A stretch of DNA of 33,026 nucleotides, taken from NCBI RefSeq assembly GCF_008923365.1, contig NZ_WBMR01000099.1, positions 1 to 33,026 on the forward strand, given 5' to 3'. Position 1 is the stretch's first letter. Each line of letters starts with the position of its first letter. Below the pieces are notes generated by a model that worked only from the letters and a program-made list of their open reading frames with translations, was not told the origin of the DNA and ran no database searches. The DNA comes from Actinomadura montaniterrae. Lineage in GTDB: Bacteria; Actinomycetota; Actinomycetes; Streptosporangiales; Streptosporangiaceae. The position numbers and the translations under genes were made by a program. Positions 1-7,349 of the stretch are shown one piece after another.

Positions 1-1
1 C

Positions 2-100
2 TCGTCGCAGACGACCGGCCCGCGCCCGGTGCCGCCGCCGGCGACGCCGCCGCACCCGACGCCGCGCGGCGGCGTCCCGCAGCCGCAGAGGGGGGTCTGA
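2..100 (+). CDS. 3' end of an unidentified gene with a proline-rich tail (partial)
   Basis: An open frame runs from the window edge to a TGA at 98-100, one base before the ATG of the next gene. The 32 visible residues are a Pro/Gly/Thr-rich tail with a basic, glutamine-containing end, typical of a disordered C-terminus and not assignable to a family. The stop-to-start spacing of one base implies translational coupling with the beta-helix gene that follows, so the missing gene probably belongs to the same polysaccharide operon. A glycosyltransferase or export component would fit, but that is a guess. The frame could be spurious because GC-rich DNA is often open by chance; the stop position is the main support. 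Confidence 0.4.
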   Translation, partial: SSQTTGPRPVPPPATPPHPTPRGGVPQPQRGV

Positions 101-101
101 C

Positions 102-2087
102 ATGAGCGGGCCGACACCGGCCGCCGGGCCGGCACCTGCCGGGCCCTCGGGTCCGCGGCACGGCGCCGCGCCGGAGAAGAAGAAGGGCGGCGCCGGCAAG
201 GTCGTCGCGACGCTGCTGGTGCTGGGCCTCGCGGGCGGCGGCACGTACGCCTACCGCGTCTACTCCCAGCAGGACGGCGGGCTGCCCGGCGTCGACGACG
301 TGGCGCCGAGCTCGGCGCGGCAGCAGTCGACGCTGGTCGACCAGGAGGACCTGCGGGTCATGCAGATCCGCGCCAAGCAGGAGTCCGACCTCGCGGGCGG
401 CGGCGCGGCCGCCGCCGCGGCCCGCCAGCCGCGGCTGATGACCTCCGCCACCGGCCGGACGCTGATGCTGCCGCAGCGCCGGCAGCCCTACTACGTGTCC
501 GAGCTGCAGAAGCTCGCCGGGCAGGACTTCCAGAAGCAGAGCGACGGCTCGTACCTGCTCAGCGTCAACGTCATGGTCGCGGCCGGCGGCAAGCTGATCC
601 TGCAGAGCTCGACCGGGCCGCTGACGATCCGGATGCGCAGCGTGCCCGGCTCGTTCACCTCGATCGTCAGCGCGGGCGGCACCGTCCGGATCAACGGGTC
701 GGCGCAGAACCCGGTCCGCTTCACCAGCTGGAACGACGACACGAACAAGCCGGACACGCAGGTCGCCGACGGCCGCGCCTACATCCGCGCCATCGGCGGC
801 ACGTTCGAGATGCACTACACGCAGGCGTCGAACCTCGGCTTCTGGAGCGGCCGGACCGGCGGCGTCGCGCTGACCGGCTCCGACCGCCCGGACTCGTCCG
901 CCGAGCTGGCCGACGCCGGGCCCGCGCACCGGGTGCAGCTGCCCGACGGCCAGCAGGAGGCGACGCAGGGCGACCGGCAGCGCGTCCAGGTCACCCCGGC
1001 GGGCGCGGCCGGCAAGGGCGGCACGTTCGAGGTGCCGACGGCGAGCCTCGTCAGCGGGACGATCGACCACTCCAGCTTCGACGGCGACGCCTACGGGGTG
1101 TTCGTCACCGCGTCCAACCAGGTGCAGATCACCAACACCGACATCAAGAACAGCCTGGTCGACGGGGTGCTGCTGCACCGGTTCGCGAAGAACGCGACGA
1201 TCGAGAACACCACGGTCACCGCCAGCCGCGGCGACGGCTTCGTGCTGTCCCGCGGGACCGAGGGCGTCCGCGTCACCAACTGCACGTCGAACGAGAACGG
1301 CGGCAACGGGTTCACGCTGAACGGGGAGCCGCTCGCCGAGGGGCCGTCGGCGTCCGGCGAGGCGATCACGAGCTTCGGCAACAACCTGGTGAGCAGCAGC
1401 GTCGCGCGGAACAACAAGCGGTACGGGGTGGAGCTGCTCGGCGGCACCAGCGTCGCCGTCCAGAACAGCCAGATCAGCGGCGGCGACATGGGGATCGTCG
1501 CGCGCGAGAAGGGCACCCGCATCCAGATCGCCGGGAACCAGGTGAAGGGCTTCGCCCGGCAGGGGATCGTGGTGCGCGACGGGATGACGGCCGCGACGGT
1601 GTCCGGCAACGTCATCACCGGCGGGAAGACGGCCCTGTACCTCCGGGACGCCAACGGCGCGTTCAACGGCAACACGGTGCAGTCGGCGCACCGGCACGGG
1701 CTGACGCTGCGCGGCAACGTCGGCGGCACCGTGATCACCGGGAACACGCTGAGCGGCGCCGGCACGAGCGTGATGGACGTCGACCGGGCCACCGGCAAGT
1801 ACCAGAACGCCAACAACAACATCAAGGGATGGCACAAGACCGCGGGCTTCACGACCTGGCTGAAGCGGATCTTCAAGCCGCTGAACGTCATCTGGGGCGG
1901 CGTGTTCCTGCTGGTCGCCGTCTCCATGTTCCGGTCCCGTGGCACCCGGCTGCGCATCGGCAGCCTCGGCGCCCACCCGTACGCGGCGCAGGACAAGCTC
2001 GAGGAACGGCCCGTGCGGCTGCTCCGCCGCGCCGATACCGTCCCCTCCCAGGACGGTCAGCGGGTCGGTGCGCGCGCGGGGCGGTAG
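102..2087 (+). CDS. Membrane-anchored right-handed parallel beta-helix protein (putative polysaccharide-modifying)
   Basis: 661 residues. A basic, Pro/Ala-rich cytoplasmic N-terminus with an EKKK patch precedes one membrane segment at about residues 33-51. From about residue 150 to 580 there are many short repeats with regularly spaced Asn, Gly, Val and Ile (for example NTDIKNSLVDGV, NTTVTASRGDGFVL, GNVITGGKTALYL), the pattern of NosD/mannuronan-epimerase/pectate-lyase type parallel beta-helices. A second hydrophobic segment at about 593-610 is followed by a basic 51-residue tail. The two anchors place the helix domain outside the membrane. A GAGGGGG ribosome site at about 88-95 supports the ATG at 102. 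It heads a run with two further beta-helix genes and a sugar-nucleotide dehydrogenase, so an epimerase or lyase acting on a uronic-acid polymer is likely. No catalytic residues can be assigned by eye; a purely structural role is possible. Confidence 0.8.
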   Translation: MSGPTPAAGPAPAGPSGPRHGAAPEKKKGGAGKVVATLLVLGLAGGGTYAYRVYSQQDGGLPGVDDVAPSSARQQSTLVDQEDLRVMQIRAKQESDLAGGGAAAAAARQPRLMTSATGRTLMLPQRRQPYYVSELQKLAGQDFQKQSDGSYLLSVNVMVAAGGKLILQSSTGPLTIRMRSVPGSFTSIVSAGGTVRINGSAQNPVRFTSWNDDTNKPDTQVADGRAYIRAIGGTFEMHYTQASNLGFWSGRTGGVALTGSDRPDSSAELADAGPAHRVQLPDGQQEATQGDRQRVQVTPAGAAGKGGTFEVPTASLVSGTIDHSSFDGDAYGVFVTASNQVQITNTDIKNSLVDGVLLHRFAKNATIENTTVTASRGDGFVLSRGTEGVRVTNCTSNENGGNGFTLNGEPLAEGPSASGEAITSFGNNLVSSSVARNNKRYGVELLGGTSVAVQNSQISGGDMGIVAREKGTRIQIAGNQVKGFARQGIVVRDGMTAATVSGNVITGGKTALYLRDANGAFNGNTVQSAHRHGLTLRGNVGGTVITGNTLSGAGTSVMDVDRATGKYQNANNNIKGWHKTAGFTTWLKRIFKPLNVIWGGVFLLVAVSMFRSRGTRLRIGSLGAHPYAAQDKLEERPVRLLRRADTVPSQDGQRVGARAGR

Positions 2088-2143
2088 CCCGGCGCCCACG
2101 CGGCACGACGCACCAGAGCGGTCATCCAAGGAGTAGTTCGGCA

Positions 2144-3301
2144 ATGACGATCAAGATCGATGTCAAGTTCATCATCGGCCTCGCGGTCGGCGCGCTGGTC
2201 GCGGCGGGGCTGGTGCTGATCTTCACCACCGGCGGCGGCGGGGGCGACTCGAAGAAGACGTCCGCGGACGGCAAGATCAGCCCCGTTCCGCAGAACGGCG
2301 GCGACCAGGGCGGCGACGAGGGCTCGGGCGACGGGGACGGCGACGGCGGCTCGGGCGGCGGCGCGCAGGCCGGCGCGCCGCTGACGCTGCCCGTCCCGGA
2401 CGGCGGCGGGAAGGTCGCCTGCCCGAAGCCGACGAAGACCGTCAGCGACGCGAACTCGCTCCAGCAGGCGCTCAAGGGCGCGCAGGCCGGCGACGTCATC
2501 AAGATGAACCCGGGCAAGTACGTCGGCAAGTTCGTCGCGACCGCGTCCGGCACGCAGCAGCAGCCGATCTTCCTGTGCGGGGAGCAGGGGTCGATCATCG
2601 ACGGCGGCGGCGTGAAGAAGGGCTACGGCTTCCACCTGGACAAGGCGAACTACTGGCGGCTGATCGGCTTCACCGTGCAGAACAGCCAGAAGGGCGTCGT
2701 CGGCGACACCACGAACGGGTCGGTCGTGCAGGGCCTGACGGTGCACGACATCGGTGACGAGGCCATCCACGTGCGGGACTTCTCCACCGGCAACACCATC
2801 CAGTACAACAAGATCTTCAACACCGGGCTGCGGCGCGAGAAGTTCGGCGAGGGCGTGTACCTCGGCACCGCGCAGTCCAACTTCAAGTCGGTCTCCGGCG
2901 GCAAGGTCGACAACAGCGACAACAACGTGGTCCGCGGCAACGTCATCCGGGCCACCGCGGAGGCGATCGACATCAAGGAGGGCACGAAGGGCGGCAAGAT
3001 CCTCAACAACGTGTTCGACGGGTCGAAGACCGGCGGCGACAAGCACAACGACTCGTGGGTGGACGTCAAGGGGAACGGCTACCTGATCGAGGGCAACAAG
3101 GGCGACAAGACGCCCGCGGACGGCTTCCAGGTGCACCAGATCATGGACGGCTGGGGCACCGGCAACGTGTTCCGCAACAACACGATCAACCTGGACGGCG
3201 GCAACGGCGTCGGGATCAACGACACCGTCGGCGGCAACACGATCGCCTGCAACAACAAGGTGTCCGGCGGCCAGCTCACCAAGAAGGGCAAGTGCTCCTG
3301 A
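2144..3301 (+). CDS. Membrane-anchored parallel beta-helix protein, paralogue A
   Basis: 385 residues from ATG 2144, chosen because AAGGAG lies at 2128-2133; the frame is open further upstream, but that part overlaps the preceding gene. One membrane segment (about residues 9-27) is followed by a Gly/Asp-rich low-complexity linker to about residue 80. The extracellular domain opens with the block ACPKPTKTVSDANSLQQAL and AGDVIKMNPGKYVGKF, the usual entry of pectate-lyase-like or PL6-like helices, and continues with repeats such as GDEAIHVRDFSTGNTIQYN and AEAIDIKEGTKGGKILNN. Cysteines occur near the start of the domain and at the extreme C-terminus (ACNNKVSGG, KGKCS), so disulfides are plausible. 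It is a collinear paralogue of the next gene, 36 bases downstream. Likely role: lyase, epimerase or binding protein for the locus polysaccharide; the substrate is unknown. Confidence 0.85.
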   Translation: MTIKIDVKFIIGLAVGALVAAGLVLIFTTGGGGGDSKKTSADGKISPVPQNGGDQGGDEGSGDGDGDGGSGGGAQAGAPLTLPVPDGGGKVACPKPTKTVSDANSLQQALKGAQAGDVIKMNPGKYVGKFVATASGTQQQPIFLCGEQGSIIDGGGVKKGYGFHLDKANYWRLIGFTVQNSQKGVVGDTTNGSVVQGLTVHDIGDEAIHVRDFSTGNTIQYNKIFNTGLRREKFGEGVYLGTAQSNFKSVSGGKVDNSDNNVVRGNVIRATAEAIDIKEGTKGGKILNNVFDGSKTGGDKHNDSWVDVKGNGYLIEGNKGDKTPADGFQVHQIMDGWGTGNVFRNNTINLDGGNGVGINDTVGGNTIACNNKVSGGQLTKKGKCS

Positions 3302-3337
3302 CGCGCGGGGGCGCGTGAACGGGGACGGGGGTGAACA

Positions 3338-4501
3338 GTGAAGATCGATGTGAGGTTCGCCGGGGTGCTGGTCGTGGGGGCCGTCGCCACGAGCGCGGTG
3401 GTCGTGCTGGCCACCCAGGGCGGCGGCGGCAAGTCCAAGGACACCGCGGGGACCGACCCGTTCCCCGGGGCGGGGCAGGCCACGCCCGCCGGCACGGGGA
3501 ACGGTGCGGGCGCCGGGGCGGGCGCGGGCGCCGGGTCGGGTTCGGGGTCCGGCACGGGCGGCGGGATCGGGCAGCCCGCGCCGGCGATGCCGCTGCCGTC
3601 GTCGTACCGGCGGATCGCGTGCCCGAAGGCGACGGTCACCGTACACGGCCCCGTCCAGCTGCAGGAGAAGCTGAACACGGCGGCGCCCGGTGACGTCATC
3701 CGGCTGGCCCCCGGCCGGTACGCCGGGCAGTACTCCAGCCAGAAGTCCGGCACCCCGGCCAAGCCGATCTTCGTGTGCGGCACGCCGCAGTCCGTGCTGG
3801 ACGGCGGCGCCGTCACCAAGGGCTACGGCTTCCACCTGGAGAACGCCGCGCACTGGCGGCTCATCGGCTTCACCGTCACCCGCAGCCAGAAGGGCGTCAT
3901 GCTCGACGGCACCAGCGGGACGGTCGTGCAGGGGCTGAACGTCCACGACGTGGGCGACGAGGCGATCCACCTGCGCAACTTCAGCACCGGCAACGCGGTG
4001 CAGTACAACACCATCACCCGCACGGGCCGCGGCAACCCGCGCTTCGGCGAGGGCGTGTACCTCGGCTCGTCGCACAACAACTGGGGCCAGCTCACCCAGG
4101 GCAAGCCGGACGCCAGCGACGCCAACCTCGTCGCCGGGAACCGGATCACCGCCACCGCGGAGGCGGTGGACATCAAGGAGGGCACGTCCGGCGGGCGCCT
4201 CGTCGGGAACGTCTTCGACGGCTCGCAGCTGTCCGGCGGCGGCGTCAACGACTCGTGGGTCGACGCGAAGGGCAACGGCTACGTCATCGAGGGGAACCGC
4301 GGGACCAGGACGGTCAAGGACGGTTTCCAGACCCACGAGGAGTACAAGGGCTGGGGGACCGGCAACGTCTTCCGCCGCAACGTCATCGACCTGGGCGGCG
4401 CCAAGGGCGTCGGGATCTTCCTCGGTTCGGACGGCAACACGGTCGCCTGCGACAACAGGGTCTCCGGCGGCGAACTGATCAACAAGGGCAAGTGCTCCTA
4501 G
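3338..4501 (+). CDS. Membrane-anchored parallel beta-helix protein, paralogue B
   Basis: 387 residues, GTG start at 3338 behind a G-rich ribosome site (about 3321-3329). Domain order matches the preceding gene: short MKIDVRF cytoplasmic start, membrane segment at about residues 8-26, low-complexity linker, then the beta-helix beginning IACPKATVTVHGPVQLQEKL and AGDVIRLAPGRYAGQY and ending ACDNRVSGG...KGKCS. Long blocks are shared with paralogue A, including KGYGFHLE/D, WRLIGFTV, QKGV, VVQGL, GDEAIH, RFGEGVYLG, GWGTGNVFR and the C-terminal cysteine segment. The linker differs: Ala/Gly/Ser repeats here against Asp/Gly there. This is a clear tandem duplication whose two products may act on the same polymer with different specificity. 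Function beyond the fold is inference. Confidence 0.85.
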   Translation: MKIDVRFAGVLVVGAVATSAVVVLATQGGGGKSKDTAGTDPFPGAGQATPAGTGNGAGAGAGAGAGSGSGSGTGGGIGQPAPAMPLPSSYRRIACPKATVTVHGPVQLQEKLNTAAPGDVIRLAPGRYAGQYSSQKSGTPAKPIFVCGTPQSVLDGGAVTKGYGFHLENAAHWRLIGFTVTRSQKGVMLDGTSGTVVQGLNVHDVGDEAIHLRNFSTGNAVQYNTITRTGRGNPRFGEGVYLGSSHNNWGQLTQGKPDASDANLVAGNRITATAEAVDIKEGTSGGRLVGNVFDGSQLSGGGVNDSWVDAKGNGYVIEGNRGTRTVKDGFQTHEEYKGWGTGNVFRRNVIDLGGAKGVGIFLGSDGNTVACDNRVSGGELINKGKCS

Positions 4502-4550
4502 AGCCATCGGGAGTCGTCTCTTCCGTCAGCTGTGAAGAAGGAGAAGTGCA

Positions 4551-5879
4551 ATGAACCCGACGGAGTCCCCGCGGCTCACCGTCATCGGCACCGGCTACCT
4601 CGGCGCCACGCACGCGATCTGCATGGCCGTGCTGGGCTTCGAGGTCCTCGGCGTGGACGTCGACCAGCGCAAGGTCGACAGACTCGCGTCCGGTGAGGTG
4701 CCGTTCTTCGAGCCCGGCCTGCCGGAGCTGCTCACCAAGGCGCTGGAGTCCGGGCGGCTGCGCTTCACCACCTCCTTCGAGGAGGCCGGCGAGTTCGGCG
4801 ACGTCCACTTCCTGTGCGTGGGCACGCCGCAGCAGCCGGGGTCGGACGCCGCCGACCTCACCTACGTCGAGGCGGCGGTACGGGCGCTCGCCCCGAACCT
4901 GACCCGGCGCGCGCTGGTCGTCGGCAAGTCGACGGTCCCGGTCGGCACGGCGAAGCGCATCACCGGCGTCATCCACGACCTCGCCCCGGCGGGTGAGGAG
5001 GTCGAGCTGGCGTGGAACCCCGAGTTCCTGCGCGAGGGCTTCGCCGTGGACGACACGATGCGCCCGGACCGGCTGGTGTTCGGCGTCGCGTCCGACTGGG
5101 CGCTGGAGCGGCTGGAGGCCGCGTTCAAGCCGATCCTGGACCTCGGCACCCCGGTGGTCCGCACCGACCTCGCGACCGCGGAGCTGGTGAAGGTCGCCGC
5201 GAACTCCTTCCTCGCCACGAAGATCTCCTACATCAACGCGATGGCGGAGGTCTGCGAGGCGGTCGGCGCCGACATCAAGCACCTCGCCGACTCGCTCGCC
5301 CTCGACGACCGGATCGGCGGCAAGTTCCTCAAGCCGGGCCTCGGCTTCGGCGGCGGCTGCCTGCCGAAGGACATCCGGGCGTTCGCGCACCGCGCGGAGG
5401 AGCTCGGCGTCGGGCAGGCCGTGTCGTTCCTGCGCGAGGTCGACGACATCAACCGGCGGCGGCGCGCCCGCACCGTCGACCTCGTCCGGGAGATGCTCGG
5501 CGGGATCTCCGGCAAGCGGATCGCGGCGTGGGGCGCGGCGTTCAAGCCGAACTCCGACGACATCCGGGACGCGCCCGCGCTGGACGTGGCGCGGACCATG
5601 CACGGGCTCGGCGGGCACGTCCGCGTGTTCGACCCGGCGGCGCTGGACAACGCGCGGCGCGCGTTCCCCGAGCTGCGCTACGGCGACAGCGCGCTGGACG
5701 TCGCGCAGGACGCCGACGTGGTCGTGCTGCTGACCGAGTGGTCGGACTTCAAGGAGATCGAGCCGGACGCGCTGGCGCAGGTCGTCCGGCACAAGCGGAT
5801 CGTGGACGGCCGGCACGCGCTGGACGCCGCGAAGTGGCGCTCGGCGGGCTGGGAGTACCGCGCGCTGGGACGCTCCTGA
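4551..5879 (+). CDS. UDP-glucose/GDP-mannose 6-dehydrogenase family protein
   Basis: 442 residues, the normal length of the family. It carries the N-terminal Rossmann motif GTGYLG, the segments KSTVPVGT, NPEFLREGFA and KVAANSFLATKISYINA, and the catalytic cysteine block GFGGGCLPKD with Cys270; the usual GFGGSC serine is glycine here. A C-terminal UDP-binding domain with WGAAFKPNSDDIRDAPA completes it. The family performs two successive NAD+-dependent oxidations of a sugar nucleotide at C6, yielding UDP-glucuronate or GDP-mannuronate; the sequence alone does not decide which. GAAGGAG at 4537-4543 supports the ATG. It is last in the locus, directly after the beta-helix genes, and would supply the uronic acid monomer for the polymer those proteins handle. 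A long hairpin follows its stop codon. Confidence 0.93.
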   Translation: MNPTESPRLTVIGTGYLGATHAICMAVLGFEVLGVDVDQRKVDRLASGEVPFFEPGLPELLTKALESGRLRFTTSFEEAGEFGDVHFLCVGTPQQPGSDAADLTYVEAAVRALAPNLTRRALVVGKSTVPVGTAKRITGVIHDLAPAGEEVELAWNPEFLREGFAVDDTMRPDRLVFGVASDWALERLEAAFKPILDLGTPVVRTDLATAELVKVAANSFLATKISYINAMAEVCEAVGADIKHLADSLALDDRIGGKFLKPGLGFGGGCLPKDIRAFAHRAEELGVGQAVSFLREVDDINRRRRARTVDLVREMLGGISGKRIAAWGAAFKPNSDDIRDAPALDVARTMHGLGGHVRVFDPAALDNARRAFPELRYGDSALDVAQDADVVVLLTEWSDFKEIEPDALAQVVRHKRIVDGRHALDAAKWRSAGWEYRALGRS

Positions 5880-5902
5880 GGCCGCGTTCCGCGCGCCCGC
5901 AC

Positions 5903-5936
5903 GTTCCCGCCGGTGACATGGGCCACCGGCGGGAAC
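5903..5936 (+). terminator. Strong hairpin ending the polysaccharide operon
   Basis: A perfect 13-bp inverted repeat, GTTCCCGCCGGTG at 5903-5915 and its complement at 5924-5936, with an 8-base loop, starts 24 bases after the dehydrogenase stop. There is no T-run, as is common in actinobacteria. A second small hairpin (CCCCGC, loop ACC, GCGGGG, 5938-5952) follows at once, before the riboswitch. Confidence 0.7.
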
Positions 5937-5984
5937 ACCCCGCACCGCGGGGCCGTTGACGCGGACGAGGGCCCCGGGCGGGCC

Positions 5985-6056
5985 CTCCCGGACGAGGTGC
6001 GCCGTACCCGGAAAGCGAAGACGACGCGTGACCGTGCCGTCTCACGCATCCGGGAG
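5985..6056 (+). promoter_or_regulatory. Predicted expression platform: anti-Shine-Dalgarno pairing for gdx
   Basis: CTCCCGGA at 5985-5992, which contains the 5' strand of P1 and the last three bases of the upstream hairpin, is perfectly complementary over 8 bp to TCCGGGAG at 6049-6056. That segment contains the gdx ribosome site GGGAG (6052-6056), 5 bases before the ATG. The long-range helix and the ligand-bound fold cannot coexist. This suggests translational control: ribosome site hidden without guanidine, released when P1 and the pseudoknot form. The pairing is seen in the sequence; the switching model is inference. Confidence 0.6.
5988..6027 (+). promoter_or_regulatory. Guanidine-III riboswitch aptamer (ykkC-III class)
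   Basis: Positions 5988-6011 contain CCGGACGAGGTGCG followed by CCGTACCCGG. This agrees base for base with the 5' portion of the published Thermobifida fusca guanidine-III aptamer as I recall it. The downstream strand AAGACGACGC (6018-6027) corresponds to the published AAGACGGCGC. Stem P1 is CCGG 5988-5991 with CCGG 6008-6011. The pseudoknot pairs GCGCCGT 5999-6005 with ACGACGC 6021-6027, giving six pairs and one C-A mismatch (6002/6024). An 8-bp hairpin (5967-5974 with 5980-5987) stacks directly in front of P1. The next gene encodes a guanidinium exporter, the classic partner of this RNA. Guanidine binding should raise gdx expression. Confidence 0.9.
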
Positions 6057-6061
6057 TCACC

Positions 6062-6385
6062 ATGGCGTGGATCCTCGTCATCCTCGCGGGCCTGTTCGAG
6101 GTCGCGATGGCGCTGTGCCTGAAGGCCAGCAAGAATTTCTCCGAGTGGCTGCCGTCCGCCGGGTTCCTCGTGTTCGCCGTGACCAGTTTCGGCCTGCTCA
6201 GCCACGCGCTGAGGACGCTGGACGTCGGCACCGCGTACGCCGTCTGGGTCGGGATCGGCGCCGTCGGCACCGCCGCGCTCGGGATGCTGGTCATGGGCGA
6301 CCAGGTGTCCGCGGTGAAGATCGGCGCGCTGCTCTGCATCATCGTCGGCGTCGTCGGCCTGAACCTGGCCGGTGGGGGCCACTGA
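6062..6385 (+). CDS. gdx: SMR-family guanidinium exporter Gdx (SugE type)
   Basis: 107 residues with four membrane segments, the exact size of small multidrug resistance proteins. The conserved glutamate of helix 1 is in GLFEVAMALCLK (Glu13), and the Gdx/SugE-type blocks AYAVWVGIGAVGTA and GVVGLNLAGG are present. Members of this subgroup form antiparallel dimers and exchange guanidinium for protons across the cytoplasmic membrane, which removes guanidine from the cell. The guanidine-III riboswitch immediately upstream separates it from the drug-exporting EmrE subgroup and supports this substrate. GGGAG at 6052-6056 fits the ATG at 6062. It is a single gene here rather than the two-gene heteromeric kind; the next gene has its own probable promoter. 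Confidence 0.93.
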   Translation: MAWILVILAGLFEVAMALCLKASKNFSEWLPSAGFLVFAVTSFGLLSHALRTLDVGTAYAVWVGIGAVGTAALGMLVMGDQVSAVKIGALLCIIVGVVGLNLAGGGH

Positions 6386-6408
6386 TTCGCCTTACGACCT
6401 GCCATTAA

Positions 6409-6434
6409 GGAACGTACTCTCCCGTAAGCGCGTC
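6409..6434 (+). promoter_or_regulatory. ECF-sigma-like promoter upstream of spo0M
   Basis: GGAAC at 6409-6413 and CGTC at 6431-6434 are separated by 17 bases. The AAC motif at -35 and CGTC at -10 are the general signature of extracytoplasmic-function sigma promoters. It lies in the 100-base gap between gdx and the spo0M start and would give a leader of roughly 45 bases. Which sigma factor reads it cannot be told from the sequence. Confidence 0.4.
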
Positions 6435-6485
6435 TATGGGACGACGGGAGCACCGGGGGTGCTCGACACACAGGAGGACGGGACC

Positions 6486-7271
6486 TTGGTCTTCAAGAAG
6501 CTGCGGCAGGCGATGGGCATCGGCGGGCCCTCGATCGAGACGACCCTGCACGACCCGAACACCACCCCGGGCGGGGTCGTGACAGGCGAGGTCGTCATCA
6601 TCGGTGGCCAGTACAACTCCGACATCAAGTCGGTGAACCTCGCGCTGCGCACCCGGGTCGAGGTCGAGACCGACGACAGCGAGTACACCTCCAACATCGA
6701 GTACGCGAAGATGCCGGTCGCGGGCGGGTTCAAGCTGGAGGAGGGGATGCGGCACAGCGTCCCGTTCCAGTTCCCGATCCCGTGGGAGGCGCCGCTCACC
6801 CACATGTACGGGCACCCGCTGCACGGCACCACCGTCGGCATCGCCACCGAGCTGGAGGTCGCGGGCGCGCTCGACCCGGGCGACCTCGACCCGATCGCCG
6901 TGCATCCGCTGCCCGCGCAGGAGCGCATCCTCGCGGCGTTCTCCAACCTCGGCTTCCACTTCCGCAACGCCGACTGCGAGAAGGGCCGCATCTGGGGCGT
7001 ACACCAGGAGCTGCCGTTCTACCAGGAGATCGAGTTCCACCCGCCGCACCAGTACGGGCACGGCATCAAGCAGCTCGAAGTGACGTTCGTGTCGTACCCG
7101 CAGTCGATGGAGGTCGTGCTGGAGCTGGACAAGCGCGGCGGCGTCTTCACCGAGGGCCACGACGCGTTCAGCCGCTTCACCGTCGACTACGCGACCGTCG
7201 AGCACACCGACTGGGAGCGCGAGCTGGACGGCTTCCTCCAGGAGGCCGGCCGCCGCCGCGGCTTCTTCTAA
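6486..7271 (+). CDS. spo0M: Spo0M-like sporulation-control protein (arrestin-fold family)
   Basis: 261 residues from TTG 6486, chosen because a full AGGAGG lies at 6472-6477 and the family normally begins with a short FKK segment at this point; an in-frame ATG at 6372 overlaps the gdx end and adds non-conserved sequence. Recognisable blocks are GGVVTGEVVIIGG, EYAKMPVAGGFKLEEG, VPFQFPIPWEAPLT and GIATELEVAGALDPGDLDPI near the middle, and HQYGHGIKQLEV in the C-terminal half. In Bacillus subtilis Spo0M modulates entry to sporulation and cytokinesis; in actinomycetes it is widespread with a poorly known role. The protein is soluble and predicted to have two arrestin-like beta-sandwich domains. 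An ECF-like promoter precedes the gene and a hairpin follows it, so it is probably monocistronic. Confidence 0.9.
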   Translation: MVFKKLRQAMGIGGPSIETTLHDPNTTPGGVVTGEVVIIGGQYNSDIKSVNLALRTRVEVETDDSEYTSNIEYAKMPVAGGFKLEEGMRHSVPFQFPIPWEAPLTHMYGHPLHGTTVGIATELEVAGALDPGDLDPIAVHPLPAQERILAAFSNLGFHFRNADCEKGRIWGVHQELPFYQEIEFHPPHQYGHGIKQLEVTFVSYPQSMEVVLELDKRGGVFTEGHDAFSRFTVDYATVEHTDWERELDGFLQEAGRRRGFF

Positions 7272-7290
7272 GCCCTGACCTGGGGGGACG

Positions 7291-7336
7291 ACGCGGACCC
7301 CCGCCGCGGTGTTGATCGCGGAGGGGGTCTCCGCGT
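7291..7336 (+). terminator. Long imperfect hairpin after spo0M
   Basis: ACGCGGA plus CCCCC and (G)CCGCG on the left arm (from 7291) face CGCGG, AGGGGG and TCTCCGCGT on the right arm (to 7336). The stem is about 18 bp with a 2-base bulge and one mismatch around a short loop. It sits 20 bases after the spo0M stop and ends just before the next gene's ribosome site, so it could also act as a 5' structure for that gene. Confidence 0.55.
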
Positions 7337-7349
7337 AGAAAGGGTTCCC

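Noticed and set aside
2057..4507. Very long open frame on the minus strand across the two beta-helix genes
   Set aside because: It is antisense to two genes with clear domains and ribosome sites. Its translation is low-complexity (Ala, Val, Arg, Asp) as expected from the third-position GC bias of the real strand.
5965..5995. Two ACGA loops resembling a guanidine-II (mini-ykkC) tandem hairpin
   Set aside because: The first ACGA (5965-5968) is not in a hairpin loop. The second belongs to the guanidine-III core, whose full consensus and pseudoknot are present.
5913..6122. Small plus-strand frame over the terminator and riboswitch region
   Set aside because: It overlaps the structured leader and runs into gdx out of frame; no ribosome site and no protein-like composition.
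6372..6485. Upstream ATG for spo0M overlapping the end of gdx
   Set aside because: The extra 38 residues are not like the family N-terminus, while TTG 6486 has an AGGAGG at ideal distance.
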